The translations under genes were made by a program, and so were the position numbers. Below, one piece after another: positions 37,741 to 53,184 of a DNA stretch of 64,000 nucleotides. Under the pieces are notes generated by a model. The model did no database searches. It was not told where the DNA came from and saw nothing but the letters and a program-made list of their open reading frames with translations. Location of the stretch: the NCBI GenBank assembly GCA_000827265.1, contig KN834844.1:2861-66860 (forward strand), written 5' to 3'. Numbering within the stretch: position 1 is the stretch's first letter; each line of letters begins with the position of its first letter. Origin of the DNA: Collybiopsis luxurians FD-317 M1. Lineage: Eukaryota > Basidiomycota > Agaricomycetes > Agaricales > Omphalotaceae.

Positions 37741-39872
37741 ATGGCTGCCTCTAATGCTCATGCCCGAGTAGAAACTGGCGCAACGCTGGTGGACTCTCCT
37801 ACGACCTCAAAGATTAACGGATCCTCAACCGTTGATATTCCCGACATCATACCGCCTGATGATCCTTCTCGTAAACGTACTCTCGTTTTGTGCTTTGACG
37901 GAACGGGCGATCAGTGAGTCATTATACCTGTTACTGGAACGACTATGCTCAACAGGTTCTAGATTCGACGCAGATGTACGAGCTTTAACCATAAAATCCT
38001 ATAGCTTATTTTATACCTAACGGAACTCTTTAAGAACTCAAACGTCATCGAATTCTTCCGTCTCCTGAAGAAAGATGATCGTTCGAAACAAATGGTTTAC
38101 TACCAGGTGCGTTTGTTCTGGTCCTGTATTACGAGCACCTCACCTCACAATGTTACCAGGCCGGAATCGGAACTTACACAGTTCCACAAGTCGCTACACC
38201 GCTCATGGCTAAATTCTCCAGGGTTAGAACCACTCACATCATCCTGCTTATGACTTTCGTCTAACCTTTTTTTTTTTCTTTTTTGTAGGCCATGGACGAA
38301 GCAATCGCTTGGAACCTACAAGCGCACGTTATGGGTACGTCCCTCCTTTCACCTCAACTACATTCCTAATCTCATACTTTCTTTCGAAGAGGGTTATTCA
38401 TTCATTATGCAAAACTGTTCGTTATTTCCGTTTTACTCGGAAGTCTCTCGATGCTGAACTTTCAACCAAGATATCGCTGGAGATCGTATTTGTATTTTCG
38501 GTTTTTCCAGAGGAGCCTATACCGCTCGTAGGTGAGTAGTCTTCTCACTGTCACCCCAACCGAACTATTTATTAACCCATAAAAACCAGTCTCGCAGGCA
38601 TGATACACAAGGTTTTTAATTCCATCCGATACTCATGAACATCTACTCATTCTCTCTTTTAGATCGGCGTTCTCCCCGCAGATAACCATCAACAGATCCC
38701 CTTCGCGTACAAGATGTACACACAGGCAGACAAAACGGGCTGGGAACAATCCAACGCTTTCAAGAAAGCCTTTTCAATTGATGTCGATATCGAATTCCTC
38801 GGCGTATGGTACGCTTATTTTTCCTCTCTCTCCCGCCCCACTGGGCCTGGCTGACATTGCTCCAAAGGGACACCGTCTCCTCCGTCGGAATCATCCCCAG
38901 ACGTCTCCCATTCACCACTTCCAACACCATCATTCGCACTTTCAGACATGCCGTCTCCCTGGACGAACGTCGAGCCAAATTCAAGGCCAACCTGTGGAAC
39001 CGTCCGAACGAATACGAGGCTCAGTTGGGTACAGACGCTGTACCCCGAGATTCAAATCGTCAGCATTCGCCCCATAATGGGAAAGATCACCCGTCAAAGC
39101 ACAGACTCGAAAGGGAGAATAGTGGGGACAGTGGATTCCATACCGACGTTTTGGAGGTAAGTATTACCTTCCTTTTTCTTGAGACGTTGTACTGATTTCC
39201 AACTTAGGTTTGGTTTGCGGGATGCCATTGCGGTGAGCAGGAAAAGTTTCCTAGAGATCCTTTTTAGGATTGCTCATTCTTTTTCCTTTTCCCTCAGACG
39301 TTGGCGGCGGCTCAGTCAGCAACGACACCAAACCCAACCTCGCCCGTATCCCACTCCGATGGATGATCCGCGAATGCTTTAAAGCCAAAACCGGCATCAT
39401 GTTCCACTCCGAACTCATGAAAGACGTAGGCCTCGATCCACACACCCTCTATCCAGATGTCAAACCTCGCCCGCCCCACTTACCCGTCACCAACAAATAC
39501 ATCCAACCCATCCCCAGCACCAGCATCTTCTCAAAAGCCAAAGCCCCCGAACCACCCGCTCAACCAAAAACTGAAGAAGAATTCGAACTCGCAGACGCGC
39601 TATGTCCAGTGTACGACCAACTGTCTCTCCGGTGGGGCTGGTGGATTTTGGAGTTTTGGCCGATTAAGATGAGGTATCAGCTGGATAATAACTCGTGGCT
39701 TTCGTATCTTGGATGGAACTTGGGACGAGGGAGGCATATTCCGAAGCAGGAAACGAGGGGTGTAAAGGTTCATCGGAGCGTCAAGATGCGGTTGGATGCT
39801 GGATATGAGGATGGTTCGAAATACGTTCCAAAGGCCGGTCTGGATACGAGGCATGTAACGTGGATGGACTAG
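37741..39872 (+). CDS. DUF2235 alpha/beta hydrolase (Tle1-like)
   Basis: A many-exon gene rebuilt from 37741. Landmarks: exon 1 ends in TLVLCFDGTGDQ; later exons read NSNVIEFFRLL, YYQAGIGTYTVPQVATP, DRICIFGFSRGAYTARSLAGMIHK, DIEFLGVWDTVSSVG, then VWFAGCHCDVGGGSVSNDT. These are the hallmarks of DUF2235 (PF09994, related to the Tle1 phospholipase fold): the nucleophile Ser in GFSRG, and Asp in GCHCDVGGG; the conserved ADNHQQIPFAY and LWNRPNEYE-like segment are also present. The last exon (39296-39872) is long. Introns are 45-80 bp; the intron before DVGGG is very short. Fungal DUF2235 proteins are cytosolic hydrolases of unknown substrate; no signal peptide or membrane helix is visible. The reading is intact. 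It converges with the FAD monooxygenase, leaving 297 bp between stop codons. Confidence 0.9.
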
Positions 39873-40169
39873 GGTTTGGATGGATGAACGATTGATCTGC
39901 TTCGTATCACGGATGAACATGTACATAGTATCCAGAACATATGTAGTTCATGACTTGAATTTGATTCGCTGCATAATATGTACGCGTGTTACACTCGGTC
40001 TTGAATGTTAAGGGAATGGAATGCCATAAAGTACAGAATAATGAATTGTTAGTTAATGGTACTACCAAAGAATACTGGTCGAAAACCTTCGTCGTTAGGC
40101 TTCTTTAGATCATCATATAGTACAGATGGAATAAATAAATTCGTAATCAATGCCGCCAATGCATATTCG

Positions 40170-42890
<2,721 letters not shown>

Positions 42891-42984
42891 GGGTCAAAGT
42901 AGGACGAGGAAAGAAGAGACTGATGAGGGGCAGAATAAGATGACAAGGAAGAAACTGACTCGTACTGCCAGCAAGATCTTGGGT

Positions 42985-42992
42985 TTATATAT
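42985..42992 (-). promoter_or_regulatory. TATA-like box of the FAD monooxygenase
   Basis: On the minus strand the sequence reads ATATATAA about 95 bp upstream of the ATG at 42890. The position fits a basidiomycete core promoter. Confidence 0.4.
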
Positions 42993-43215
42993 TTCACGGA
43001 CACGAGCTAGTGACGACAAGTGTACATAAAAGATCCGGATATGTAGGGTCCATGCATACTCGGATTGCAATTATGCCCGAGACCTCAGCAAGTTTTGTCA
43101 AACTCTGAGTATAGTTGAGTAAGCTGCGTGCGTTATTGATGATCTAGAATGTACGATATCTCGCTTACCATGGTCAGCATCGTCTACTAGCGTTGCATCG
43201 TATCGTAAGAGCCAT

Positions 43216-43514
43216 TCAGATGTGCTTTTGGATGGCGAGAACGCCTGGGACGACAGGGGAAGCAAAGACCCAAACAAGGACACCGGCCATCGCATCGATT
43301 AAGTAGCTGTATGTGCAGATTATGGAAGATGACGGGAATGCCTATTTTAGGGAAATTCTTCCACACAGGTCGACACAATTGGATTGACGCCGTCATTAGT
43401 GTGATACTCCGCCGCTGACTAGATGGATATCGCTGGATCTTCACCGACACTTTGGAGACGCTCATAGAACGCGGGAATGACGGGTTTCGCGGCAGAAACG
43501 GATTCAATTTTCAT
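43216..43514 (-). CDS. small single-pass membrane protein (66 residues)
   Basis: Too fragmented to appear as a long frame, but three exons (43514-43449, 43418-43375, 43306-43216) join in phase: 22 codons, 14 codons plus two bases, and the remainder. The product has a soluble start with IPAFYERLQSSAAEYH and a hydrophobic helix, LIDAMAGVLVWVFASPVVPG, then a short basic tail. Introns are 30 and 68 bp, both GT-AG; the 30-bp one is unusually short. There may be an upstream exon. I do not recognise the family; a small mitochondrial or ER protein would look like this. It lies about 250 bp downstream of the DNA polymerase subunit gene on the same strand. Confidence 0.45.
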
Positions 43515-43760
43515 CAATGAAACTATACATCGACATGAACAACAATAGAGGGAGATACAGGTAGCAACGGCGGGGGCTAGGAATACATACATGAAAATAG
43601 CAGTGAGGGCATCTATTATTCCAGTCCATAGCAATACGGTATTACGATGAGAGCAAGCAAACACCTGATAGCGAACCCGCCACAGTCTCAGTTAGAATAA
43701 AACTCCAGGTAGCAATTTCGGGGAAACGTACTAGCAAGAATTTAAAAACGTATTTTTGAC

Positions 43761-44565
43761 TCAAATGCTTACAGCTTGGTTGAAGAATACGCATTGAGCG
43801 TATGTAGGATCTTCTAATCCTTGCCGGGTCATGAGTATATCTCGAATCTGGTTCGAAAGGATAAGGAATACATATAGGAGTAGAAGATTGAAGATTACCC
43901 ACCTCCGTAGGAGGATTGAGACCAAGAGCTTCGGCACGCTCCCAACGTTCCATTCGTGAAACACCAAAGCAAGGTCCGTATTCGTATGACCTGGAAAGAA
44001 TAGCGTTAGATCCAAGGTAAAGAACGCGGAAGTTGTATACGCACAGATCGAAAACGCGAAGTATGTCGTGTATTTTGTTCTGGTTTTCGGCATGAACTGA
44101 GTTGCAATAAGCACCGAAACTGCGTATATACTCTGTATGAAACTCACCGAGCTGGAGATTATTATTGACTGCCCGTGCGTTGGCGGCCACTTTGCGCCAG
44201 CGTGGGTCATTAACTTTCAATTCAGACCTCATCTTCGCAGGACTGGCGTCTAGTCTTATTAAAATCCGATTGACCTCGAGATGGTTGGCGTACGTACCAA
44301 CTGGTTCAGCCTTCTTATCGGCGGATCGTTTCCGCTTCTGTCCAGTAACAGCCTTGACCTTCTCTGGTTGCTCTACCTCCTCAGGTTGCTCTACCTCCTC
44401 AATTTCACTGGTTTCGTCTGCGAAACTAGAAAATTCTTCTACGTCCTCAGGTTCGACATTTTTAATCGAAGATTTTCGGGGTTGTTTGCCTTTTTTTGAA
44501 GAAGAAGCTGCGCCCTTTACAGAGCCAAAATTGAGAGTAGATTGTTTAGTCTTTGGGGTGGGCAT
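43761..44565 (-). CDS. DNA polymerase delta subunit 4
   Basis: Four exons (44565-44148, 44096-44045, 43990-43903, 43847-43761) give 214 residues. The C-terminal half carries the family signature: FDLSYEYGPCFGVSRMERW, then RAEALGLNPPTE and IRDILMTRQG. The N-terminus begins MPTPKTKQSTLNFG, close to the PCNA-binding (PIP) box consensus QxxLxxF (here QSTLNF). A basic, acidic-patched linker with KRKR follows, likely nuclear. In the fission yeast homologue Cdm1 and human POLD4 the subunit stabilises the polymerase delta holoenzyme during replication. The second 5' splice site was set at GTGCGT because it restores DLSYEYGPC. Gene symbol POLD4/Cdm1 refers to homologues, so I leave it blank. Divergent from the F-box-type gene at 45106. 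Confidence 0.93.
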
Positions 44566-45105
44566 GATGGAAGTTTCGGGTAAAAGGGGCGGGGCGGGAC
44601 GAAATTAGGAACATTATATCACGTGACTTGATCCACTCCGGTTCCTTTTTCAGGCTCCGATCAAATTTGGCTCGCCGATTTTCCCAAGTTCTCGACATTG
44701 GCGCACCAGTTAAGGTCAACTTCTCCCGGTCGGCTAACAGGTTCCATGTTTTTCTCTTAAGGTTTCAATTTTAACGGCTCAACGGCTATTATGATATCTA
44801 TGAACCTCAATATAGGTCCACGGACATGCGCGCCTCGAGGTTAGTTCAGCACTGGCACTCTATCTCCGTTTTAACGCAAATAAGTATTTCACGGAAGGTT
44901 ATACTAAAAGTGCTGTTAACGCTAGCACTTGTGATTCATCATTCATTAACTGACGCTGAATCTACTGATCAGGGCTGGCGTACATATAAATAAACAGAGG
45001 CTGCGGGTCTTTCCCTCCTGATCTTTGACTACAGCGAAGCGAGAAACCGTTCATCCACCTCTCGGAGACTGCCCGAACCTGCGAGAGGCTTGGTATGCTT
45101 CAATA
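44566..45105. promoter_or_regulatory. divergent promoter region of the polymerase subunit and F-box genes
   Basis: 540 bp between the two start codons. A TATAAATAA-like box at about 44985-44993 could serve the plus-strand gene, about 115 bp before its ATG. A TATATCACGTGAC string near 44615-44628 contains a CACGTG E-box, close to the polymerase gene start. Confidence 0.45.
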
Positions 45106-47774
45106 ATGAACCCTCTAACGGTGACCACTCCCCCATTGACTTCGGACTCACTCATACACCCTCCCAAACGACGACGCAATGGAGACGACGGCTCAGCTGA
45201 GCCCAATGGAAAACGTAGAAGGATCGGTGGCGGGAATGTCACTCGTAGGAAGAGAAATATTCTTCTCAAGGCGGCGATTATTCAGGAATTACCACTAGAG
45301 TTGATTTTTGAGGTTCGTGCCGCTCTCCCCTTCTTCAGTGGCGGATGACAGTTTAGAGATTGGACTCGCTAGATCCTTTATCATCTTCAACCATATGACC
45401 TTCTACGCCTCGCCAGAACTAGCCATGCCTTTCGAGGACTGCTCATGCACAAGACTTCCGCCTTCCTCTGGCGCCAAGCTCGTGTTAACGTAGAACCCAC
45501 TCTGCCCGCTCTCCCATTCGACCTGACTGAGCCTGCCTATGCCCACATGTTATTCCATCATTATTGCACAGTGAGTGCCCTGAGTCTATATCCGCCAAGA
45601 CTTACTAACGACTAACTTAGTTCTGTGAAAAACGTTGTGAAAAAGCCATGTGGGAATGTCGTGTCCGCTGCTGCAAAAAATGCTTCAAGAATAAGTCAGT
45701 CAATTTTCTTAATCGTCCCGGTATATTGACGGACGAGCTTTGTTTTTTCTAGGTTCATTCCAGATAATACCGATACCAGGAACAGCTGTTTTAACCTACT
45801 GCAGAACGATCGAGTATTATCGGCAGTACCCAAAGCAACTGGAGGTGCGGTATTTTCGTGTTCCAATGACCTGTATACCCGATGATTGATTTTAGCAGAT
45901 GGTTTCCGACCTCATCTGTACATTGAAGTGCTGGACAGCCTTACTTCGGAACTGCTGAACTTGACTACAGGTAGCGGCGCTGATAACGGGACTATTGAAG
46001 AATGGATCAGCTATCGGGTTTCTCAGTACACGACTGTCAAGAGTGTGAGCTCCGTACAATTGCTTCCACGAATAAGCTCCTGACGCGTTCACAGCACGCC
46101 ACTGAATGTGCTTCTTGGGATAGCGCCAGGAAAGCGCTGCTAGCACAGGAGCGGGCCGATGCTCGGAATCGTCGTTGTGAGTGGTAAGACACGTCTTTTT
46201 CACATCAACGGTATCCCACAGATCTCACTTATCCACAATTTCTCCGTATAGGATCGAGGAACGAGCAATTACGGAAGGATGGGACTGCGAGATCAAGAGC
46301 TTACATTCGTATAGTCGGTTTCCACTGGTCATCACGCATGCCGGAAATCATCCCAGTATCAACAAGAAGGACAAGAATGCTTTGACCGACGCTGGTGAGT
46401 TGTATCATCCTCGATACTCTTCCCGTAAACGTAGTCAATCCTTTCACAGACTGGCTTCGAATCAAGCCTACAATTATCCTGCGTCTTCAGTCCCAGAGAA
46501 CCGAGCTTTATAGACAAGCCATGCGTCGACGGCTCCTCCTTCTCCAAGATACATACGCCAAATTTCTCGTTGCGAGCGTTAGTGACGTCCTGAACTCCCA
46601 AGAGCCCGCCAGACGTCTCTGGAGCATTCCAAGTCTTGGAGATCTCCTCACCTTTTCGGGACCCATCAGGCATCTCCTTGAAAGTACACCTCTCTCGCGA
46701 GATCCTGTGCTGACACCGATTTGGGGTTCCAACCTCAAGGACTTTAGTATCGTTAACGCTTCAAACGACACCGACTTTTTCAATCTGATCCAAAGCACCC
46801 TCTCAAGTTCCGAGTTTGCCGAATTCATGGAGGAGTGGAAGAATGAGAAGGAAAAGGAGCTGTTGAGCATATATAGCCGCGCCACCGTCGCGAGCGACTG
46901 CACCGGTACCGACACAGAGGCTCAGCTTAGTGATCTTCATCTGGCGACCACGGTGTTCAAGTGCAACGCATTGGGATGCGGGAAGGCTTTATACTACGAC
47001 GAGGCTCTTGAGCATAATTGTACCACCAGGTATCACTTCGAGCAGGAAGCGTCGTTCACTTCGAGGCCTTCTTGCCCTGGTATCGAACCATCCCAAAACC
47101 AATCTCTACTGAATACAGACTGGTCCAGATCCAAACCGTTGCCTTCCTTCGTCTATGGCTCTTCGAATGAAGGAAACTCGAGTCCGTCGTCCATCGTCCT
47201 CCACGGGATCTCTTTTGACTGTTGCGAAATTCTTCAAGTCAAACCTTGGAACGACGGAGGGAATCGAATCAGCTTTAACTATCGAGGTTCGCGACTTGCT
47301 CGGCGTATCCTTGAGCGGGATCGATACTTTGATTCATGCAAGACGACGATTGAACAGATTCGTGCTTGCGATCCGCCTCTTTCTTGCAACACTTGTTTCT
47401 GGAGTAAGTTTCGCTGGCCAGGTATAGTAAGTACACTTTTTCTTTGTTTCTTCCAGTCGCGGAACCGTCAACTGACGTGATCATACTTTGTCCCTCTCAT
47501 CAACAAGTTCTTACATGAAGACGTAAAGATCCACGATCCCGTAATTGACTGGGCCGAATGGTCGTCGTCGTTTGCCCCAAGCCTAATCCCGCAGTTCGAG
47601 TGGGACAATTCTAGCCCAGACTGGTACTCGTCTCAAACCCCTGGTACGAGCACACAGGCTCAAGATAATTCATTTTCGTTTTCATTGGAGGAATGGGTTT
47701 TCGGTTCTCGCTGTAGACTTTGCAATGAGCTTCTACACCCTATGGCAGTGTCGGAACATCTTCGCTTGCTGTAG
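45106..47774 (+). CDS. F-box protein with Cys-rich segments
   Basis: A spliced gene of about nine exons that I could follow to the stop at 47772-47774. Exon 1 (45106-45312) has a basic patch (KRRR, GKRRRIG) and ends in IQELPLELIFE; exon 2 continues ILYHLQPYDLLRLARTSHAF, so the F-box is split by the first intron. The next part, HMLFHHYCTFCEKRCEKAMWECRVRCCKKC, is Cys-rich and may bind zinc; this F-box plus FC..C..C arrangement is common in Agaricomycetes. The C-terminal half has CNALGCGKALYYDEALEH and a final CRLCNELLHPMAVSEHLRLL, two more possible zinc-binding segments. It is presumed a nuclear SCF adaptor; target unknown. The ATG at 45106 is the first in the frame. Junctions around 45980-46040 and 46190-46255 were chosen to keep frame. 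Confidence 0.8.
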
Positions 47775-49884
47775 GTCCATTCATCGTGAGCTGATTAATC
47801 GGCCCCAAACTGACAGAGACCTTTTTATCGACCAGACACGATACAAGGACTGTCGAGGGAAACAGCTATTTGGATACCAACAGTCGGCTGCCTCGGGCAC
47901 CAACCTAACGTTTAACTTTTCAGCCGACTTGCTTTTCGCTTTCCCGGATTATTCACTTGAAATTCGAACGTTTCTTGCTTACCTACCCACCTAGTATCGA
48001 AACCGACGAAGCCTAAATTCTCTTTCTTGGGGCTATCGCAATTGTACAATATGTATTTCATCCTGTCCATTGTTCCTCGGTCGCTTTACAACGAAACACC
48101 CCCCATTGTACACTACCTACACAATCCCGATTCATATGTATATACCACGGGTTTCCAGTACATAAAGTTCGATTCCTATAACTTTGATCTGAACCACGCA
48201 GGAGAATTCTTCCTTGATCCGAGCTCATGAGTTTGAGGTAAGTACGGGATTTGAGTGCTGAAACGAAGAGCTGTAGGGCAGGAAAAGATCAAAAGAAAAA
48301 AGAACGATGAACAGCACTGATCGCGCTACTTCTGATAGCTCTATTCTGGTACACTTTATCCCGTCCGCCAAGGCCATGGGTATATATATATACGCAATGA
48401 CAAGGAGTGAAAGAAGCCATGCAGTGTGTAAATCGGATTAATATTGTAGTGTGATGATTTCATTTGCGGCCTTGATAGATTAAGACTGGCTCGTCATTTG
48501 GAACATGTGAAAAGTAGTCTCAATTCTAGAATGACGGAGGACCCATCTCACCATCGCCTTTCGAAGTTGTGTCATGAGATACGATTGAAAAGAGCACATG
48601 ATCCTTGTACAACCTGCTCTTATGCAGGGCAGGACTAAACGGATTTAATTGCCTGTAGCAGCCTGTAGCATGGAAAATTGCAACCGTCCCCAGAATTCGC
48701 AAATTAACTTGATCAAATGATCTTAGGTAAAAGTCCTGAATGTGCATTAGGCAAGGTACAGATCTCATCGTGGAGTTTCTTGCAAGGGTAGTGTAAGTCA
48801 TGATAGTAGCTACCTTTGTTGTTTTCGATGTCGCCGGTCGAGAGGTACATCCGGAAACACATATTATTCGGTTCTGACATGAGAATGGAGATTTTGGTCA
48901 TCATTAGGCGACTCTAAAGACGTGTACCCCGCCTACAACCAACGCTAACGTCGTGAATACGGTGCGTGAAGTCAGTGTTTAACATTCTGAGTACGGAACA
49001 ACTCGTTGTGGCAGAGTTTCAGACAAAGTTTCGTCGGCGAATACGGGGCCAAAAGATACTAAATTCATCTCCCAAGGTTGTGATATAGGAATCCTTCCAT
49101 GGCAAAATTGGGAGGAGGGTCATAGAAAAAATTTGTCAGCCTTAGAAGACAGCAAAGTCTGACAGCGAGGGGAACCAGATTTAAGTCCACGGAACACGTT
49201 TGGTGCGTTTCCCTCATACTCGCCGATGAAGCAGCCACCAAACTTTAGTGAAGCATCGGTTTTGCGTCAGTAAATCCTCCTTCGTTTTTCAAACTTCCTT
49301 ACCATGCTAGTACTAGGCACGTATGTTTTTGCGTGTCACAGGTGTATAGTGCATGTGTGTGATGTGACATTTAAAAAAATGAAGAAGAAATTAATAATAC
49401 TTGGAGCATGCGGGTAGGCCGGCATAACAATATAATTGATTTTACATTAGTCTACCCGCGATCCTTCTTCGCGTAAATGAGATGTACTCTTTGGATGAGT
49501 GTCCGTGATGTCTGCCTTTTCCTTTGGAGCAGAAAAGGATTATAAGTCTTACTGCAGGGCCACTTTTTTGTGGCATAACTGGAGCAACAAAAGCAGAAAA
49601 GCTCTCATATGGTGTGATAAAGGTCTGATTATTTTTGCATAACTTTTGCACGTTTCAGAAACATATTCATATGGATACTAACAGGGTCAAAATATACAGC
49701 TGTATAAGATAAAAGTTTTCCCAGGTGACAAAAAATCCCTTTCTTTTCCCCACCAAACTATTCACATTTATTTGTACAAGCTTACTGATTCTCACTGAAT
49801 ATGGTTGAGATCTTTGTAAGTTAATTGTTATAGCTTGCAGCTCAGTTTTAAACTGACATCCATCTAGAAAACTGTCAAAAAAGC
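47775..49884. other. no gene supported
   Basis: Only short frames. Base composition becomes more AT-rich from about 48.3 kb, marking the start of the transposon-rich part of the window. A short inverted pair (TGCGGGTAGGCC at 49408 and its near complement at 49452) is visible. Confidence 0.45.
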
Positions 49885-51115
49885 CTCAAAGGACTGGATT
49901 TGAACTGGCCTTTGCAGACTTTTGGTTGCAGAGAGATGATGATCATAGAAACCGTGATCAAAAAATGGCAGCAGAGACTTTTTTGCGAGGCTGCGAATAC
50001 CATTATACCAAATCTGTTCAGCGGGTCAGTCAAGCTGTCGGTATTATTCCTCCTGATAGCTGCAATGCTGTTGTACAATCTGCACATAATTTAATGCACA
50101 TTAATAGCAGAGAAGATTATGAAAGACATATGCAGCAGATGCGCCAGTAATGGAATATCAATCCCTAGATTTCCTGATGGACTAGGCCTGAAATAGCTCG
50201 CATGATACTATTTGACACACAATGTACAATGCCTGTTGAAAGGGTTGCTTTACTTCCAAATACAACTAATCCTGAAGAGTCAATGCATGTAAAAATTTAT
50301 AGCATTGTGGGGCGCAATCATGATCTTATGCCTGGACTTGAAGCACTTAAAAAGGTTGAGGAGTATCACCATGAAATGTGAACTAATTCAAAGTATATAG
50401 GTTATTTTATTGATTCACCATTTTATCTATTTACTGATGTAATTTCTAGTTGGTATTCCAAATCATTACAGCAAATCTGTATTGGAACACTGAAATAATC
50501 AAAAGGCCATTCATGGCTGCACAAAACCCTCTCTAAATCCAGCCTATCGTCGTAGCCATAATTTGTGTGAGGGCCGAGCACCAGACGATTTGAAATTGTT
50601 TTGGTCTCATACTGGAATAAGGAAGTCTAGTACAATTAAAAAACAAAAACATTGATAAGAGTATAAAAAAACCCAAAGTTTCTAAGGTTTCTTCTCCTTC
50701 TGCTTCATTTTCTCATGCAGAACAGTCTGTCTCATTTGGGGAAGAATTTCCAACCTTTGGTGAAGAGTGCGAAGAGGGTGAAATTAAAGGTTCCATAGTT
50801 AAGACTGCACAATCAGCTTGACAAAGACAAAAAGGCAGCTCAAAAGCAGGTTGAACATACATCTCCTTTCAAGCACATAAACAATGAGCATTCACTGGCT
50901 ATTGTTGACATCAAAAGAATATAAGGAAATTCGTAGCTATGCTTGGAGTGTAAATTCCTGCTGGCTTGATTCCAGCTTAAAGGGCAATAATGACCTCTAT
51001 TTGGCAGCACATTCAATCTCGGAAGACCTATTTTCTGGCATCCGCCACTTACAAGGTTTGGAAACTGAGAACCTCTTCTATCATTCGACAGTTATGGGGT
51101 TGCATCTCTAAATAA
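49885..51115 (+). pseudogene. degenerate transposon ORF with a USP-like Cys box
   Basis: Coherent protein runs on the plus strand are broken by stops and frame changes: MAAETFLRGCEYHYTKSVQR (about 49965), ILFDTQCTMPVERVALLPN (about 50205), VKIYSIVGRNHDLMPGL (about 50290), LCEGRAPDDLKLFWSHTGI (about 50567), and YKEIRSYAWSVNSCWLDSSL (about 50915). The last resembles the Cys box of ubiquitin-specific proteases (N-x-C-W-L-D-S), a domain I have seen in large basidiomycete DNA transposons. I cannot name the superfamily. The product cannot be made as one protein. Confidence 0.5.
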
Positions 51116-52427
51116 GTTGGCAAGGTGCTAGCAACGAGATTAACCTGTATTGTTGCAAACGTCGCCGCTTCTACGGTTATAATAGGATCGATATGCAAAG
51201 CCTATAATGTTGCCGATGACGTTTCCAGGACGTCTTCAACGCCAAGACCTAGGTCGGAAGCTCATACTCAACAAAGATAGATTATTCAAGATTCGTATGC
51301 AGTACATACCGTACGCTTTTTCGACTGCTTTCGCTCTGTCCAGAGAGAGTTGAACGCTCTCATTGAAAGATAAATTTACTTTACTTCCGCAGCGCGAGAT
51401 ACATTAAATAGGGGAGAGGAGATTAGTTGGTCTGGCGACATTCTCGAGCACAAGGCGATGGAAGCACCCAGTAAACGGTTATAAAGTTAATATAGTGGCG
51501 AGTTATCTGTGGGAATGGAAGTGTAGAACGTCAAAATCGGACGACCTACTGGGGTTGAGGGTGCAGTCGCACTTTTTCAGCTTATCAATAGATAAGTTAA
51601 GATTCCGACGCAATCTTTCGAGTCTGGATATCTCATAAGGCCCGAATAGATGCCACATGCGAAGATTTGAACGCCGCTCTGCTGGGTGTTCGATTGTTTA
51701 GATGTGCTTGGGGAGTAAGTATCTAACTGTGTTTGATGACAGCATTCCGCGACGAGATTAGTTCAAACTTATCACTATGCCTCATTAAGTATTCCCCTCC
51801 TTCCGAATAGCTTGGTGAATCGGAACATACCCAGAGGCTGATCGGGTAGTGAACTGAATGCATGTCCAAAGTGAAATCTGGCAGCTCATCATTGTCGAAA
51901 GGATTTGAGCTGGTGAATGAATGATTCTGTGAGCGCAATGGTCGGGACGACCACGCTAGCTTTTATGCGGCTAGCGAATAGAGGTCAGAGTATGTTTAGA
52001 AGATGTCAGAACACTGCTTATCCAGGTGGGCTGCCAGAGGAATGGGTGAACTTTCTTCAGCGAAAATAAGAGTGAGGTATCGCAATTTTTAATTTGTCTC
52101 TCCGCAATGAGGAGTCATTGTTCGTCGAATATACCTCGCGCTCGCGCCTTGTGGCGGTGAGCGCTTTCTGAGTCGTATCAACGTGCCGCAGGACCTACTC
52201 AAGTAGAAAGCCGATTTTGTGTAAGTCGAACAAATTGAAAGCGCCGGAGGAGTAAGCCAGTAAAACAACATAACACTGCGGGGAATTCACAATGCCTGCT
52301 GGGCGGAAAACCGAAAGTTTTATGGAGCTTCAGAACAAAATTCTCATATTTTTCGTAATGAGGCTTTTGCGAATGACGTTGCTGCAACTATGGTAGAATA
52401 TTTGTAAGTTAAAATAACCTCACCATA
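51116..52427. other. left flank of the foldback element, no gene
   Basis: No gene seen. The part from about 52240 to 52427 weakly matches, in inverted orientation, the sequence right of the foldback element up to about 53300 (for example TGCGGGGAATT against AATCCCCGCA), so an older, more decayed arm may extend outward. Confidence 0.4.
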
Positions 52428-53184
52428 CACTACGGCGGTTCTGATTTTTTTCGGCCGTGATTATTACCGTAAATATATATGGAATGAATTTTTAATTTCG
52501 ACTGAAAAAATACTCGAAATTTGGAGTTTTTTTCGCCCGATATTGGAATCGAAAAAAAGAAGACAATGAAATCTGCATTTCGCTCGAAAAAAATATTAAA
52601 TGTTCCTTTCTAATTTCAATTGATAAAAGGCATTGATTTCGGGCATAAAAGGATTAGAATTCCTTTTTAATTTAATTTAGATTTCGTCAGTCATTTAATT
52701 CCTTTCACGGCCATAAAAGGAATCCTTTTTCGATTGTAAAATGATTGTAATTACGCCTGGGGAAACATAATGGTCAGCTCCAGCCCAGGAACCGGCCGGA
52801 AACTGGGCTGAGTAATCAAGTTTCTGGGCTGGAACTGGCCATTATGTTTCCCCAGGCATAATTAAAATCGTTTTGGGATCGAAAAAGGATTCCTTTTACG
52901 GCCGTGAAAGGAATAAAATGACTGACGAAATCTAAATCAAATTACAAAGGAAATTCTAATCCTTTTATGCCCGAAAGCAATGCCTCTTGTCAATTGAAAT
53001 TAGAAAGGAACATTTAATATTTTTTCGAGCGAAATGCAGATTTCATTGTCTTCTTTTTTTCAATTCCAATATCGGGCGAAAAAAGCTCCAAATTTCGAGT
53101 ATTTTCTCAGTCGAAATCAAAAATTCATTCCAAATCTATTTACGGTAATAATCACGGCCGAGAAAAATCAGAAAAGCCGTAGTG
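52428..53184. mobile_element. foldback element: near-perfect inverted repeat of about 760 bp
   Basis: The left arm begins CACTACGGC at 52428 and the right arm ends GCCGTAGTG at 53184. The two arms, about 360 bp each, are complementary nearly throughout with scattered mismatches. Paired blocks include TTATTACCGTAAAT, GAAATCTGCATTTCGCTCG and CCTGGGGAAACATAATGG. A loop of roughly 30 bp lies near 52790-52822. There is no open frame, so it would depend on a transposase made elsewhere. AATAACCTC flanks it at 52413-52421 and 53212-53220, which could be a 9-bp target-site duplication but sits a few bases outside the arms. Confidence 0.88.
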
